This document shows positions 24,942 to 34,436 of a stretch of 64,000 bases of DNA, in pieces. How positions within the stretch are numbered: position 1 is the first letter of the stretch; each line of letters opens with the position of its first letter. Source of the stretch: Cupriavidus plantarum (GTDB lineage Bacteria; Pseudomonadota; Gammaproteobacteria; Burkholderiales; Burkholderiaceae); contig NZ_CAJPUX010000005.1 in NCBI RefSeq assembly GCF_905397285.1, forward strand, positions 310,001-374,000. Direction: 5' to 3'. Made by a program: the position numbers and the translations under genes. Below the pieces are notes generated by a model that was given only the letters and a program-made list of their open reading frames with translations, did not search any database and had not been told where the DNA came from.

Positions 24942-26119
24942 GGTTCTCTTCCTCCAGTCGGGTGCCATGGCATGGCATCGGGTATCTGCGGCTCGCCGGC
25001 GAGCAGCGATCGCGCCGCCAGCAACACCTGCTCCACCGTCACATCGCGCAGGCATCGGTGATGCCCTTCGGGACATACGCTCTTGTAGCAATAGCGGCAG
25101 GGCACATCGGCAAACAGCGTGCGATGCGGGACCTGCCACGGACCGTGCTGCGGATTGGTGAGCGCGTAAAGATCGACGACGGGCGTGCCGAGCGCCGCGG
25201 CGAGGTGCACCGGCCCGCTGTTGTTGGAAATGATCAGGTTCGCGCGCTCGATCAGCGCGCCCATCGCGCCCAGCGGCAACTGCCCGGCCATCGAGCGCAC
25301 GGCGGGGTGCGCGGCCTCCGCGCAGACGGACTCGGCCAGCGCGGCCTCCGACGCGCTGCCCGTGAGGAACACCTCCGCGCCGGTCTGCATGGCAAGTTCG
25401 CGCGCCACCGCCGCGAACCGCCGCGCCGGCCATCGGCGAGAGGCGGCCGTTGCGCCGGGATGGATCAGGATCAGGCCCTTGTTGCCGGCCGGATCAGGCG
25501 GCGCTCCCGGCGCGACTCGCGGAAAGCCATCCGCCATCGATGCCTGGAGCATTCGCCGATCCTCGTCCCGCACCGCGAATCGCATGCGCGTATCGGCCAC
25601 GGTCGCGCCCACGCGGCGGACGAGGTCCAGCTGCCTGGCGACCTCGTGGCGCGGCAACGTCAGGCTGTCGCGCGACTCCGTCTCCGGGGCCCAGTCCGTC
25701 AGCAAGGCATAGGGATTCTCGCGGCAATGCGCGAGCCGCAGCGGAATGCCGGCAAGGCTGCAGAGCATCGCCGCGGGGAGCGCGCTCTGCGTATAGACGT
25801 TGAAAATCACCGCCGCGTCGAACGCTTCGGCCGCAAGCCGCGCGGCGCAAGCGCCAATCGCATCGCCGATGTCGTTCGGCACGCCGTCCTCGCGCACCGA
25901 AGCGTCATGGCGCGCCCATGGCGCGTCCCACGTCAGCAACCGATCCACCATCGGCAGATGTGGCGCCAGCATGGCGGCGCCCCGCGACGTCAGCAACGTC
26001 ACGTGGCGATCCGCGCCGCTGTCCTTGAGCGCCTGCATCGCGGGCGTGCTCATCAGTACGTCGCCCATGTTGTCGAGCCGCACGCACAGGATGCGGCGGG
26101 CCGTGCGCCAGGCGCTCAT
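24872..26119 (-). CDS. Glycosyltransferase family 9 (heptosyltransferase-like)
   Basis: 415 residues. Starts RRILCVRLDNMGDVLMSTPAMQAL; has LIHPGATAASRRWPARRFAAVA and LIERANLIISNNSGPVHLAAALGTPVVDLYA, both GT9 landmarks, plus a Cys-rich tail (PCRYCYKSVCPEGHHRC). The last 23 codons overlap the start of the carbamoyltransferase gene, an unusually long overlap, but both ends are supported. It shares the family with the gene at 21030 but is a different paralogue. ATG 26119 overlaps the phosphatase stop by 4 bp. Confidence 0.88.
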   Translation of the reverse strand: MSAWRTARRILCVRLDNMGDVLMSTPAMQALKDSGADRHVTLLTSRGAAMLAPHLPMVDRLLTWDAPWARHDASVREDGVPNDIGDAIGACAARLAAEAFDAAVIFNVYTQSALPAAMLCSLAGIPLRLAHCRENPYALLTDWAPETESRDSLTLPRHEVARQLDLVRRVGATVADTRMRFAVRDEDRRMLQASMADGFPRVAPGAPPDPAGNKGLILIHPGATAASRRWPARRFAAVARELAMQTGAEVFLTGSASEAALAESVCAEAAHPAVRSMAGQLPLGAMGALIERANLIISNNSGPVHLAAALGTPVVDLYALTNPQHGPWQVPHRTLFADVPCRYCYKSVCPEGHHRCLRDVTVEQVLLAARSLLAGEPQIPDAMPWHPTGGREPCSLSASMLPITTPQPVSFATAR

Positions 26120-26706
26120 GACATGGCCTCCGCCTCCACGCGCACCGCCTGCTCGACGATATGCGCGGCGGCATCGAGCGAATCGACGATGTACTGCGGC
26201 ACGCGCATCTCCCCGGGCACCCATTCGGTCTCGTTGCCGCAGTCCACGAGGATGGTGCGGCAGCCGGCACGGCGGCCCGCTTCCACATCGTCGAGGATGT
26301 CGCCGATCATCCAGGATCGCGCAAGATCCAGCCCGAACATCGACGCGGCACGGGTCAACATGCCGGACATCGGCTTGCGGCAGTCGCAGGCGCGCGCATA
26401 CTCGCCAACGATGCCTTCGGGATGATGCGGACAGGACAGGAACCCCGCGAGCCGCGCGCCGTGTTCGACGAACAAGTCGGCGAGCCGCCCCTCGACGCCC
26501 GCCAGCGCAGCGCGCGGAAACTTTCCGAGCGCCACGCCGGGCTGGTTGCTCACGACGATCAGCGGCATGCCGAGTGCCCCGAAACGCCGCAACGCCGCGC
26601 CCGCCGTGGGCGCAAGGCGCATTCGCGACGGGTCGACGTTGTACGGAACGTTCTCGAGCAGGGTGCCGTCCTTGTCCAGCAGCACCGCGGCCTGCCTCAT
26701 GGCCAT
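26116..26706 (-). CDS. gmhB: HAD-IIIA phosphatase, D-glycero-manno-heptose 1,7-bisphosphate 7-phosphatase-like
   Basis: 196 residues. HAD motif I is LLDKDGTLLENVPYN (DxDGT), motif II is VVSNQPGV, and motif IV is MIGDILDDVEAG. The zinc-binding set CPHHPEG...CDCRKP is the GmhB hallmark. GmhB dephosphorylates heptose 1,7-bisphosphate on the way to ADP- or GDP-heptose, which fits two heptosyltransferase-like neighbours. GAAGGAGAC precedes ATG 26706. This may be a cluster-specific paralogue rather than the housekeeping copy for LPS. Confidence 0.82.
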   Translation of the reverse strand: MAMRQAAVLLDKDGTLLENVPYNVDPSRMRLAPTAGAALRRFGALGMPLIVVSNQPGVALGKFPRAALAGVEGRLADLFVEHGARLAGFLSCPHHPEGIVGEYARACDCRKPMSGMLTRAASMFGLDLARSWMIGDILDDVEAGRRAGCRTILVDCGNETEWVPGEMRVPQYIVDSLDAAAHIVEQAVRVEAEAMS

Positions 26707-27434
26707 GAAGTCTCCTTCATCGGCAACACCATGACCTCCGGAATCACGGTGTCCTCCGGCTGGGTCAGCACGAACCGTATGGCACGCGCGACGTTGGCCG
26801 GATCCTGCAGCGTGGAGGTATCGATATCGGGAAAGCGATCCAGCAGGAACGGCGTGCGCATGCCGCCCGCCACCACCGCCGACACCTTGATGCCATGCGG
26901 GCGCAGTTCGGCATGCAACGCATGCGAGAAACCCAGGATGCCCCACTTGGTCGCGTGATACGCGGAAGCATTCGGCCACGCGCGCTTCGACGCCGTCGAT
27001 GCGATGTTCACGATATGCCCGCCGCCACGCGCCTTGAGCAACGGCACCGCCGCGTGCGCGAGCAGATACGGTCCATAAAGGTTGACCATCAATACTTTCC
27101 GCCAGGCCTCCGTATCCACTTCCTCCACAGGCAGCGTGATGTCGATGGCGGCGTTGTTGATCAAGCCGTCGATCGAGCGGCCGCTCTCCGCCAGATTGGA
27201 GAACGCGCGCGTCACCGAACCGGGGTCCGCCACATCGAGCTGCAACGCGGCGGCGGTCGCGCCGGCGGCGGAGAGCGTCTCCACACATCCATGCGCGAGC
27301 GCGGCATCGATGTCCGCCACGACGACATGCGCGCCGGCCTCGCCGAGCATGCGGCACGTTGCGGCGCCAAGCCCGCGTCCGCCGCCGGTTACCAGATATG
27401 TCTTGCCTGCCAGTTGCGGATCATGTCCCTGCAT
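26697..27434 (-). CDS. Short-chain dehydrogenase/reductase
   Basis: 245 residues of classical SDR. Cofactor motif TGGGRGLGAATC (TGxxxGxG), DVADPGS, NNAAI, the catalytic Ser in IASTAS and YHATK (YxxxK) are all present. Substrate is unknown; in this operon a sugar or polyol oxidation/reduction is plausible. The start overlaps the stop of the upstream hypothetical gene by 14 bp. Confidence 0.88.
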   Translation of the reverse strand: MQGHDPQLAGKTYLVTGGGRGLGAATCRMLGEAGAHVVVADIDAALAHGCVETLSAAGATAAALQLDVADPGSVTRAFSNLAESGRSIDGLINNAAIDITLPVEEVDTEAWRKVLMVNLYGPYLLAHAAVPLLKARGGGHIVNIASTASKRAWPNASAYHATKWGILGFSHALHAELRPHGIKVSAVVAGGMRTPFLLDRFPDIDTSTLQDPANVARAIRFVLTQPEDTVIPEVMVLPMKETSWP

Positions 27435-27945
27435 TGCCAGCCTCCTGAGGTGATTGAGTGGAATCGGATGTGGCCGCCGCGGAGAGCCGTTCGTGCGCGA
27501 CGGCACGCAGCAGGCACGCGACGCTGCGCGCGAACGCATCGTCGAACCAGGGGTTGGCGCCGCTGGTGGCGACGACGATGCCGTGTTCCACGATGCCGCC
27601 ACCAAGCCGCATGTCGCCATGCCGAAGCAGATGCGGCGCATGACTCACGAGCAACGACGTGTCCAGTCCCGTGCGCCACGCGAGCTTCGCCTTGCCGCGC
27701 GCGTAATACGCATAGTCCGCATCCCAGCGCTCGCGCGCGGGCAGCGAATGTTCGTAAAGGATGGCCGCCTCGAAATCGCACGTGCCGTACGGACTGCCGG
27801 GGTCCATCACGACGACGTGCATGCATCCGCTCTCGCCGACCCCGACATCGTCGAGGCTGGCTGTGAGCATCGGCAGCGCCAGTTGCACCGCGCGGCGGGC
27901 GGCGCTGGCATCCAGGGCGGAGCGGGAAGGCGACTCTGTGTTCAT
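27421..27945 (-). CDS. Conserved hypothetical protein, possible GlcG/HbpS-like fold
   Basis: 174 residues, first gene of the eight-gene minus-strand operon. I do not recognise it with confidence. The C-terminal half has RGKAKLAWRTG, then GGGIVEHGIVVATSGANPWFDDAFARS, which resembles the A-K-x-x-x-A ... GG-[VI]-P ... G-x-[IV]-G-V-S-G pattern of GlcG/HbpS-like proteins, but the match is loose. No signal peptide or membrane segment. ATG 27945 (MNTESP) is the likely start. The operon layout is its main support. Confidence 0.6.
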   Translation of the reverse strand: MNTESPSRSALDASAARRAVQLALPMLTASLDDVGVGESGCMHVVVMDPGSPYGTCDFEAAILYEHSLPARERWDADYAYYARGKAKLAWRTGLDTSLLVSHAPHLLRHGDMRLGGGIVEHGIVVATSGANPWFDDAFARSVACLLRAVAHERLSAAATSDSTQSPQEAGNAGT

Positions 27946-28360
27946 TGGCGGTTTCCATGATGCGGAGCCGCCCTTCACGCAAGGTTCAAGCCACCACCTC
28001 CCCCTGTGGCACCGGACATGGCAATGCGAGCGCCCCGCCACCCGTTGTGCAGGCGCGGGCCGACGCGTCGTTACACCTGACGCGTAAGAACGTTCAACCG
28101 AGGCTTCAAAGCCGCGCGCGCGGCGCGACGCATCGCGAGCCGCGCGAGTCGGGAACTTCTAGAACCGTTATAACGCTTCTCCCCGCCGTCACATGGCGGG
28201 GTCCGCGCGCGCGCCATACGCGCAACACGCGCGCACGATACGCGCACGCGAGACGGCGCTGGCACGCAAGCTGCGGACGGGTGGGTCATCCCTCGCGCTA
28301 TCGGGCCTCTTCGGGAGTGCGCAGGCAACGCGAACCTCTCGTCCTCCCAAGGAGCCGGAC
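27946..28360. other. Intergenic region between divergent glycan operons
   Basis: About 415 bp with no convincing gene. It must carry the promoters of both operons. Visible elements are the palindrome TTCTAGAA within GGGAACTTCTAGAACC near 28150-28166, a TATAAC about 10 bp further on, and a hairpin CCCCGCC/GGCGGGG at 28181-28201 without a T-run. None is strong enough for a firm promoter call. Confidence 0.5.
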
Positions 28361-29617
28361 ATGCACAGGATTGCCCTGATCAGCGAGCATGCCTCGCCAT
28401 TGGCCAGCGTCGGCAGCATCGACTGCGGCGGCCAGAACGTCTACGTCGCGCATCTCGCGCGAGAGCTCGGCAAACGCGGCTATCAGGTGGATGTGTTCAC
28501 CCGCCGGGACAAGGCGCTGCTGCCGGACGTGGTGGCGTTCGCGCCCAACGTGCGCGTGGTCCACGTCGCGGCCGGCCCCGCACGACAGATTCCGAAGGAG
28601 CAGCTGCTCCCCTTCATGCCGGCGTTCGGCGACGAGATGGTCGCGTTCATGCGCCGCGATTCCAAGGGCTACGACGTCCTGCATGCCAACTTCTTCATGT
28701 CCGGCGTCGCCGCGCTGCGCGCGCGGGCCATGCTGGGCATTCCGCTCGTCATGACGTTCCATGCGCTGGGCAAGGTCCGTCGCCTGCATCAGGGCAGCGC
28801 GGACGGATTCCCCGACAGCCGCTTCGATATCGAGGATGAACTTGTGCGCGAGGCGGATTGCGTCGTCGCCGAATGCCCACAGGACCTCGAGGATCTGGTC
28901 GAGCTATACGCGGCGGACCCCGCGCGGGTCGAGGTCGTGCCGTGCGGCTTCGACGACGGCGAGTTCTCGCCGATGGACCGGGGCCAGGCGCGTGAAGCCC
29001 TCCACTGGGCGCCGCGCACGTTCTCCGTCCTGCAGCTGGGCCGCCTCGTGCCGCGCAAGGGCATCGACAACGTGATCCGCGCCATCGGCTGTCTGCGCGC
29101 GAGCTTCGGCGTGGACGCGAGGCTCTACGTCGTGGGCGGCAATGCCGAACAGCCGAGCGTCGAAGCGACGCCCGAGATCGGGCGCCTCGCCGGCGTCGCG
29201 CAAGACGCCGGCGCCGCGGACCTCGTGACATTCGTCGGACGCCGCGGCCGCGAGCAGCTTCGCCATTTCTACAGCGCCGCCGACGTCTTCGTGACGACAC
29301 CGTGGTACGAGCCCTTCGGCATCACGCCGGTCGAGGCAATGGCCTGCGGCGTGCCGGTCATCGGCGCGAACGTGGGCGGTATCCGCTCCACCGTGGCTGA
29401 CGGCGAGACCGGCTTCCTCGTCCCGCCGCGTGCGCCGCACGCCCTGGCGGATCGGCTCGCGGCGCTGGCCGCCGACCCCGCGCTCGCCCGCGCGATGGGC
29501 CAGGCGGGCCGCGCCCGCGCGGAGGCCCACTACACGTGGAGCGGCGTGGCCGCGCAAATGGAACGCGTCTACGCCCGCGTGGCGACCGCACGCGCCGCCG
29601 GCCGCGTGGCGGCGTAA
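28361..29617 (+). CDS. Glycosyltransferase family 4, sucrose-phosphate-synthase/MshA-like
   Basis: 418 residues of GT-B fold. The N-terminus IALISEHASPL...GGQNVYVAHLARELGKRGYQVDVFTRR with GGQN is typical of the MshA/SPS subgroup; LQLGRLVPRKGIDNVIRA and WYEPFGITPVEAMACGVPVIGANVGGI are the C-terminal donor-site motifs. AAGGAG precedes the ATG. First of three plus-strand genes, divergent from the minus-strand glycan operon, probably part of the same pathway. Confidence 0.9.
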   Translation: MHRIALISEHASPLASVGSIDCGGQNVYVAHLARELGKRGYQVDVFTRRDKALLPDVVAFAPNVRVVHVAAGPARQIPKEQLLPFMPAFGDEMVAFMRRDSKGYDVLHANFFMSGVAALRARAMLGIPLVMTFHALGKVRRLHQGSADGFPDSRFDIEDELVREADCVVAECPQDLEDLVELYAADPARVEVVPCGFDDGEFSPMDRGQAREALHWAPRTFSVLQLGRLVPRKGIDNVIRAIGCLRASFGVDARLYVVGGNAEQPSVEATPEIGRLAGVAQDAGAADLVTFVGRRGREQLRHFYSAADVFVTTPWYEPFGITPVEAMACGVPVIGANVGGIRSTVADGETGFLVPPRAPHALADRLAALAADPALARAMGQAGRARAEAHYTWSGVAAQMERVYARVATARAAGRVAA

Positions 29618-29653
29618 TGACCTTGTTACGACGACATCCTCCCGGAGCGAACC

Positions 29654-30655
29654 ATGAGGAAATATGACCGCAAGCGCGTGCTCGTGACGGGAGGCGCCGG
29701 ATTTCTCGGCTCTCACCTGTGCGAGCGCCTCGTGGCCGATGGCGACGACGTCCTGTGCGTCGACAACTTCTACACAGGCAGCAAGGAGAATATCGCCGCG
29801 CTCATCTGCCACCCACGCTTCGAGCTGCTGCGTCATGACGTGACGTTCCCACTGTATGTCGAAGTGGACGAGATCTACAACCTCGCCTGCCCTGCTTCGC
29901 CAGTGCACTACCAGAGCGATCCGGTGCAGACGACGAAGACGAGCGTGCATGGCGCGATCAACCTGCTGGGCCTCGCCAAGCGAGTCAGGGCGCGCATCCT
30001 GCAGGCATCGACGAGCGAGGTCTATGGCGATCCGGATAGCCACCCGCAAGGGGAAAGCTACTGGGGCCACGTCAATCCCGTGGGCCGGCGTGCCTGCTAC
30101 GACGAAGGCAAGCGATGCGCGGAAACGCTGTTCATGGACTATCACCGACAGCACGACGTCGATGTCCGGATTGCTCGGATTTTCAACACCTACGGCCCGC
30201 GCATGCATCCCGCGGATGGCCGCGTCGTGTCCAACTTCATCACGCAGGCCCTCGCGGGCGAGCCGCTCACCCTGTATGGCGATGGGTCGCAGACTCGCTC
30301 GTTCTGCTATGTGGAAGACCTGATCGATGGACTCGTCCGTCTGATGGCATCCGATGCGGCCGGCACGCCCGTCAACCTCGGCAATCCATGCGAATCCACG
30401 ATGCGCGAGATCGCGACACGCGTCCTTGCCGCGACGGGATCGCTCTCGGCCATCGAGGCCCGGCCCTTGCCCGAGGACGATCCCCGGCAGCGATGCCCGG
30501 ATATCACGCTCGCGCGCACGCTGCTCCACTGGTCGCCGAGCACTGACCTCGCGGAAGGCCTGCAACGAACCATCGCCTACTTCATCGCGCGTCTCGGACT
30601 GGCGGCGGTGGATACGAGCGATGCCCATCGCCCGCGGCGGGCCGTGGTCAGTTGA
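29654..30655 (+). CDS. NAD-dependent sugar epimerase/decarboxylase, UDP-glucuronate decarboxylase-like
   Basis: 333 residues of extended SDR fold. VLVTGGAGFLGSHLCERL binds NAD; YNLACPASPVHYQ, ARILQASTSEVYGDP and the YDEGKR catalytic Tyr/Lys are characteristic of UXS enzymes, as is NTYGPRMHPADGRVVSNF. UXS converts UDP-glucuronate to UDP-xylose with CO2 loss. It probably supplies a nucleotide sugar for the adjacent glycosyltransferases. A related dehydratase/epimerase activity is possible. Confidence 0.86.
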   Translation: MRKYDRKRVLVTGGAGFLGSHLCERLVADGDDVLCVDNFYTGSKENIAALICHPRFELLRHDVTFPLYVEVDEIYNLACPASPVHYQSDPVQTTKTSVHGAINLLGLAKRVRARILQASTSEVYGDPDSHPQGESYWGHVNPVGRRACYDEGKRCAETLFMDYHRQHDVDVRIARIFNTYGPRMHPADGRVVSNFITQALAGEPLTLYGDGSQTRSFCYVEDLIDGLVRLMASDAAGTPVNLGNPCESTMREIATRVLAATGSLSAIEARPLPEDDPRQRCPDITLARTLLHWSPSTDLAEGLQRTIAYFIARLGLAAVDTSDAHRPRRAVVS

Positions 30656-30658
30656 GCG

Positions 30659-31546
30659 GTGAACAGCGCGTTGACTCCCGATATCTGCGTCGTCGTGCTT
30701 ACGTGCAACCGACGCGAGTCGCTGCGCCGCACGCTGACGCAGCTTTGCGCGTGGCCGGAGGCGGTGCCCGTGGCCGTCGCCGACAACGGCAGCACCGACG
30801 GCACGACGGAAATGCTGCGCGCGGACTTCCCAGGCGTCACGCACCTGCGTGGCGACACCAATATTGGCGCGGCCGGCCGCAACCGTGGCGCCGAATGGGC
30901 GGCGACGGTGGCCCGTACGCGCTACGTCGCGTTCTGCGATGACGATTGCTGGTGGGGGCGGGGATCGCTCTCGCGCGCCTGCGCGTTGTTCGACGCGCAT
31001 CCGCGCGTCGGCGCGCTCACGGCCCGTGTCCTCGTCGGTGAATCGGAACGCGAAGATCCGACGAGCAGGGTCATGGCGCACAGTCCGCTTCCCTCGGCGG
31101 GATTGCCCGGCCGTGCCATTCTGGGCCTGATGGCGGGCGCTACAGCCTTTCGGACCGACGCGTTCCGCGCGGCCGGCGGCTATGAGCCGCGCTTCTTCAT
31201 CGGTGGCGAAGAAACGGTGCTTGCACTCGACCTCGCAGCGGCGGGGTGGCAGCTGTTGTATGCGCCCGTGCTTGTCGTCCACCACTGGCCGAGTCCGCTT
31301 CGCGACGTTCGCGCGCGGCGGCGCCTCCTCGAACGCAATGCCATCTGGGCGGCCTGGCTCCGCTTGCCGGTGCCGATGGCATGCCGCGCGACCGCTGCCG
31401 CATTGCCGCGGCTATGGCGCGAACACGGCATCGCCGGCGTGATCGAGACGCTGCGCGCGGTACCGTGGATCACGCATGAGCGGCGCGTGGTGCCGCGTCC
31501 CATAGCCCGCGCGTTTGCGCGCGTCACAGGTGCCAATACGCGGTAG
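30659..31546 (+). CDS. Glycosyltransferase family 2 (rhamnosyltransferase-like)
   Basis: 295 residues. The N-terminal GT-A domain reads ICVVVLTCNRRESLRRTL, VAVADNGSTDGT, NIGAAGRNRG and YVAFCDDDCWW (metal-binding DDD). AAGGYEPRFFIGGEETVLALDL is the acceptor-side motif. The GTG at 30659 begins 3 bp after the preceding stop and is the only suitable start. Third gene of the plus-strand set. Confidence 0.85.
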   Translation: MNSALTPDICVVVLTCNRRESLRRTLTQLCAWPEAVPVAVADNGSTDGTTEMLRADFPGVTHLRGDTNIGAAGRNRGAEWAATVARTRYVAFCDDDCWWGRGSLSRACALFDAHPRVGALTARVLVGESEREDPTSRVMAHSPLPSAGLPGRAILGLMAGATAFRTDAFRAAGGYEPRFFIGGEETVLALDLAAAGWQLLYAPVLVVHHWPSPLRDVRARRRLLERNAIWAAWLRLPVPMACRATAAALPRLWREHGIAGVIETLRAVPWITHERRVVPRPIARAFARVTGANTR

Positions 31547-31562
31547 GCCCGAGATCGCCCCA

Positions 31563-34304
31563 TCACGCGGCAGGCGCGCGTTGCGTATGCGTCTGGATCG
31601 CGGTGACGAGTTCGCTCATCTGCACGGGTTTCGACAGATGCAGCTGAAAACCCGCCATCATCGCGCGAATGCGGTCCTGCGGCTGCGCGTGGCCGGACAG
31701 CGCGATGGCTGTGAGCCGGCGCGGTAACGGCACCTCGCGCGCCGATTCCAGCCTGCGCAGATCGCGCAGTACCGTATAGCCGTCTTCGTCGTCGAGGGCG
31801 ATGTCGCAGATCAGCGCGTCGGGCCACTCGTTGATGGATGTGCGTTCCAGCGCTTCGCGCAAGGTCTGCCCGCGCGCGAACGCGGCCACGCGCGCGCCGA
31901 GGTCTTCCAGTGCCTCGGTAAGGACTTCCCGCGTCGGCGCGTCGTCGTCGAGCACCATCACGTATAGCCCGCTCAATGCATTGGGTTCGATCGGCACGAT
32001 TTCCGCATGGTTGCTCGCTGGCGCGGACTCCGCCAGGGATTCCCGCACTGGCCGCAGCGGCATCGTCACGTGCCAGGACTCCGTACCCTGCGACGCGTCC
32101 ACCCGCGTGCCGAGCGTCACGCCCGACTCCGCGAGCCATCCACCCAGCCGCTGGACCGTGGTGGCTGACGTCGCCTGCCCCGCTTCCGACATCGGCGCGA
32201 TCAGCGTCAGGGCGGCATCGCCATTAGACCGCTCCAGCCGCAGCTCCACGCGCCCGCCCGGCGCGGCGGCGCCGATCGCCAGCTCGCACAGTTCCCATAT
32301 CGCCTTCTGCAACACGCCGGGGTCGCCTGTCACGCGCAGCTCCGCTTCGCCCAGCACGGTGAACAGATGCACGCCATGGGCGGCGATGTTCTCGCGCAGG
32401 CCATCGACCACGCTCGCGACAATGGTTTCCAGCCGCACGGGCTGCAGGGCGAGGCGTTCCTCCGTGCGCTCGAGCTCGCGCTGCTGCTGTTGCAGCCGCC
32501 ACATCTGCGCATACACGCCACCGCGCGCCAGCAGCGTCTGGTGGGTACCCATCTCCACCACGCGTCCGTGCTCCATCACGAGTATGTGATCGGCATCGAC
32601 TACTGTCGATAACCGGTGCGCGATGATCAGCGCGGTGCGCCCTCTCGCCACGGCCGACAGTTCCTGCTGGATCGCGCGTTCGGCACGCGTATCGAGCGCC
32701 GACGTCGCCTCGTCGAACACCACGATCTGCGGCTTCTTGAGTAGCGCCCGCGCGATGGCCACCCGCTGGCGCTCGCCGCCGGAGAGCCGGACTCCGCGCT
32801 CGCCGACGGGCGTGTCGTAACCTTCGGGCAGGCGGTCGATAAACGCGTCGAGCTGCGCGGCGCGGGCCGCGGCGACCACGTCCGCGCGCGTGGCGCCGGC
32901 GCAGCCATAGGCGATGTTGTACGCGATCGTATCGTTGAACAGGATCGTATCCTGCGGCACGATACCGATCGCCTCGCGCAGGCTCGCCTGCGTGACGAGC
33001 CGCAGGTCCTGGCCGTCGATCGCGATACTGCCCGAGTCCGGCTGATACAGCCGGAACAGCAGCCTTGCAAGCGTCGACTTTCCCGAGCCGCTGCCGCCGA
33101 CCACGGCAATCGTCTGACCGGCGCCGACACGGAAGCTCACATCCCATAACGTCTGGCGGCTTGGGTCATAGCTGAAGTTCACATGCTCGAAGGCGACCTC
33201 GCCGCCCCGCACGTGCAACGGGCGCGCCCCGGGCGCGTCGTCATCTTCCCCGGCCCGGCCTTTGGCATCGAGCAAGTCGAACAGCCGCTCGACATTCGTC
33301 ATGGCGTCGTTGGACTCACGGAAGATGAAGCCCAGCGTATTGAGCGGCAGTACCACCTGGATCACGTAAGCGTTGATGAGCACCAGATCGCCGACCGTCA
33401 GCGTGCCCTGCACCACACGCTGGACGCCCAGCAGCATCACCGCCGCAACGCCGAGCGCAATGCAGACGCTCTGCCCGATATGCAATGTGGAGAGCGCATA
33501 TTGATTCTCGACGCTGACCCCCACCCACCGCTCCAGCAGCGTGCCGAGCCGCCGGGTCTCGAACGACTCGCGCGCGAAGTACTTCACGGTGTCGTAATTG
33601 AGCAGGCTATCGACAATGCGGCTGTTCGTCTGCGCCTCGACGGCATTGACCTTGCGCTGCACGCGCATCCGCCGCTGCGTGAAGATGTACGTGTAGCCCG
33701 TGTACAAGGCGAATACCACGAGGATGATCGCGGCGAATTGTCCGCCATAGGCGGCGATCATGATGATCAGCACGGATGCGATCTCGAGCAGCGTCGGCAC
33801 GATGGTGAAGACCGCGACGCCCAGCAGGAAGCCGATGGCCGCCGTCCCCTTCTCGAGATCGCGGATCACGCCACCGGTCTCCCGCCGCGAGTGAAAACGC
33901 GCGCCCAGGCTATGCAGGTGCGCGAACGTGCGTCCCATGAAGGCGGCCACGGTACTTTGCGCGACATGCGCGAAGACCACATCCCGTAGCTCATTGAACG
34001 CATTGCCAAGCAGGCGCAGCACGGCATACGCAAGCACCAGGAATACCGGCATGGTCGCCACGAGATGGACCAGCGGACCCATGCGCGCGCCGCTGTTGGG
34101 TCCCGTCAACGACTGCGTCGCCGTCACCTCGTCCACGATCAGCTTGAGCACGAGTGGGACGGCAACCGTCGCGGCCTTGGCCAGCAGCAACAGCGCGATG
34201 GCCGCGCCTACGCGCAGACGGTACTGCCATGCGGTGCGCCAGAGTTCGGCGGCGATTCGCTTGACATCGGGGCGACGGCCTTCGGCGGGCTGCGGACTGG
34301 ACAT
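31563..34304 (-). CDS. ATM1/HMT1-type ABC exporter fused to a degenerate kinase ATPase domain and a receiver domain
   Basis: About 913 residues. Residues 15-330 are a six-helix exporter domain; then the nucleotide-binding domain with Walker A GGSGSGKST (about 404), signature LSGGERQ (about 505), Walker B IVVFDEATSALD and H-loop IIAHRLST. A normal exporter half ends near 590. Here a segment of about 150 residues follows (LQKAIWELCELAIGAAAPGGRVEL), resembling a histidine-kinase ATPase domain but without N- and G-box residues. A complete receiver domain follows: acidic LDDDA, phosphoacceptor Asp in LICDIAL, ALSG and LSKPV. The start is uncertain: 34304, 34328 and GTG 34364 are in frame and none has a clear Shine-Dalgarno site. 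Confidence 0.85.
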   Translation of the reverse strand: MSSPQPAEGRRPDVKRIAAELWRTAWQYRLRVGAAIALLLLAKAATVAVPLVLKLIVDEVTATQSLTGPNSGARMGPLVHLVATMPVFLVLAYAVLRLLGNAFNELRDVVFAHVAQSTVAAFMGRTFAHLHSLGARFHSRRETGGVIRDLEKGTAAIGFLLGVAVFTIVPTLLEIASVLIIMIAAYGGQFAAIILVVFALYTGYTYIFTQRRMRVQRKVNAVEAQTNSRIVDSLLNYDTVKYFARESFETRRLGTLLERWVGVSVENQYALSTLHIGQSVCIALGVAAVMLLGVQRVVQGTLTVGDLVLINAYVIQVVLPLNTLGFIFRESNDAMTNVERLFDLLDAKGRAGEDDDAPGARPLHVRGGEVAFEHVNFSYDPSRQTLWDVSFRVGAGQTIAVVGGSGSGKSTLARLLFRLYQPDSGSIAIDGQDLRLVTQASLREAIGIVPQDTILFNDTIAYNIAYGCAGATRADVVAAARAAQLDAFIDRLPEGYDTPVGERGVRLSGGERQRVAIARALLKKPQIVVFDEATSALDTRAERAIQQELSAVARGRTALIIAHRLSTVVDADHILVMEHGRVVEMGTHQTLLARGGVYAQMWRLQQQQRELERTEERLALQPVRLETIVASVVDGLRENIAAHGVHLFTVLGEAELRVTGDPGVLQKAIWELCELAIGAAAPGGRVELRLERSNGDAALTLIAPMSEAGQATSATTVQRLGGWLAESGVTLGTRVDASQGTESWHVTMPLRPVRESLAESAPASNHAEIVPIEPNALSGLYVMVLDDDAPTREVLTEALEDLGARVAAFARGQTLREALERTSINEWPDALICDIALDDEDGYTVLRDLRRLESAREVPLPRRLTAIALSGHAQPQDRIRAMMAGFQLHLSKPVQMSELVTAIQTHTQRAPAA

Positions 34305-34436
34305 CGGCGTCAGGAATATTTGCAGCATCGCGTAAAACCGCGTTACGCATGTTGCCTGCTGCACAGGGATCGGAATGCGGGTCAGTGTGACCCGCGCGTT
34401 CCGTCCGCCGACGCGAATGTCATGCCAGCGAGTGCG

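Noticed and set aside
28150..28180. Extracytoplasmic-sigma-type promoter GGAACTT before the GT4 gene
   Set aside because: GGAACTT matches a -35, but I could not place a convincing matching -10 at the right spacing.
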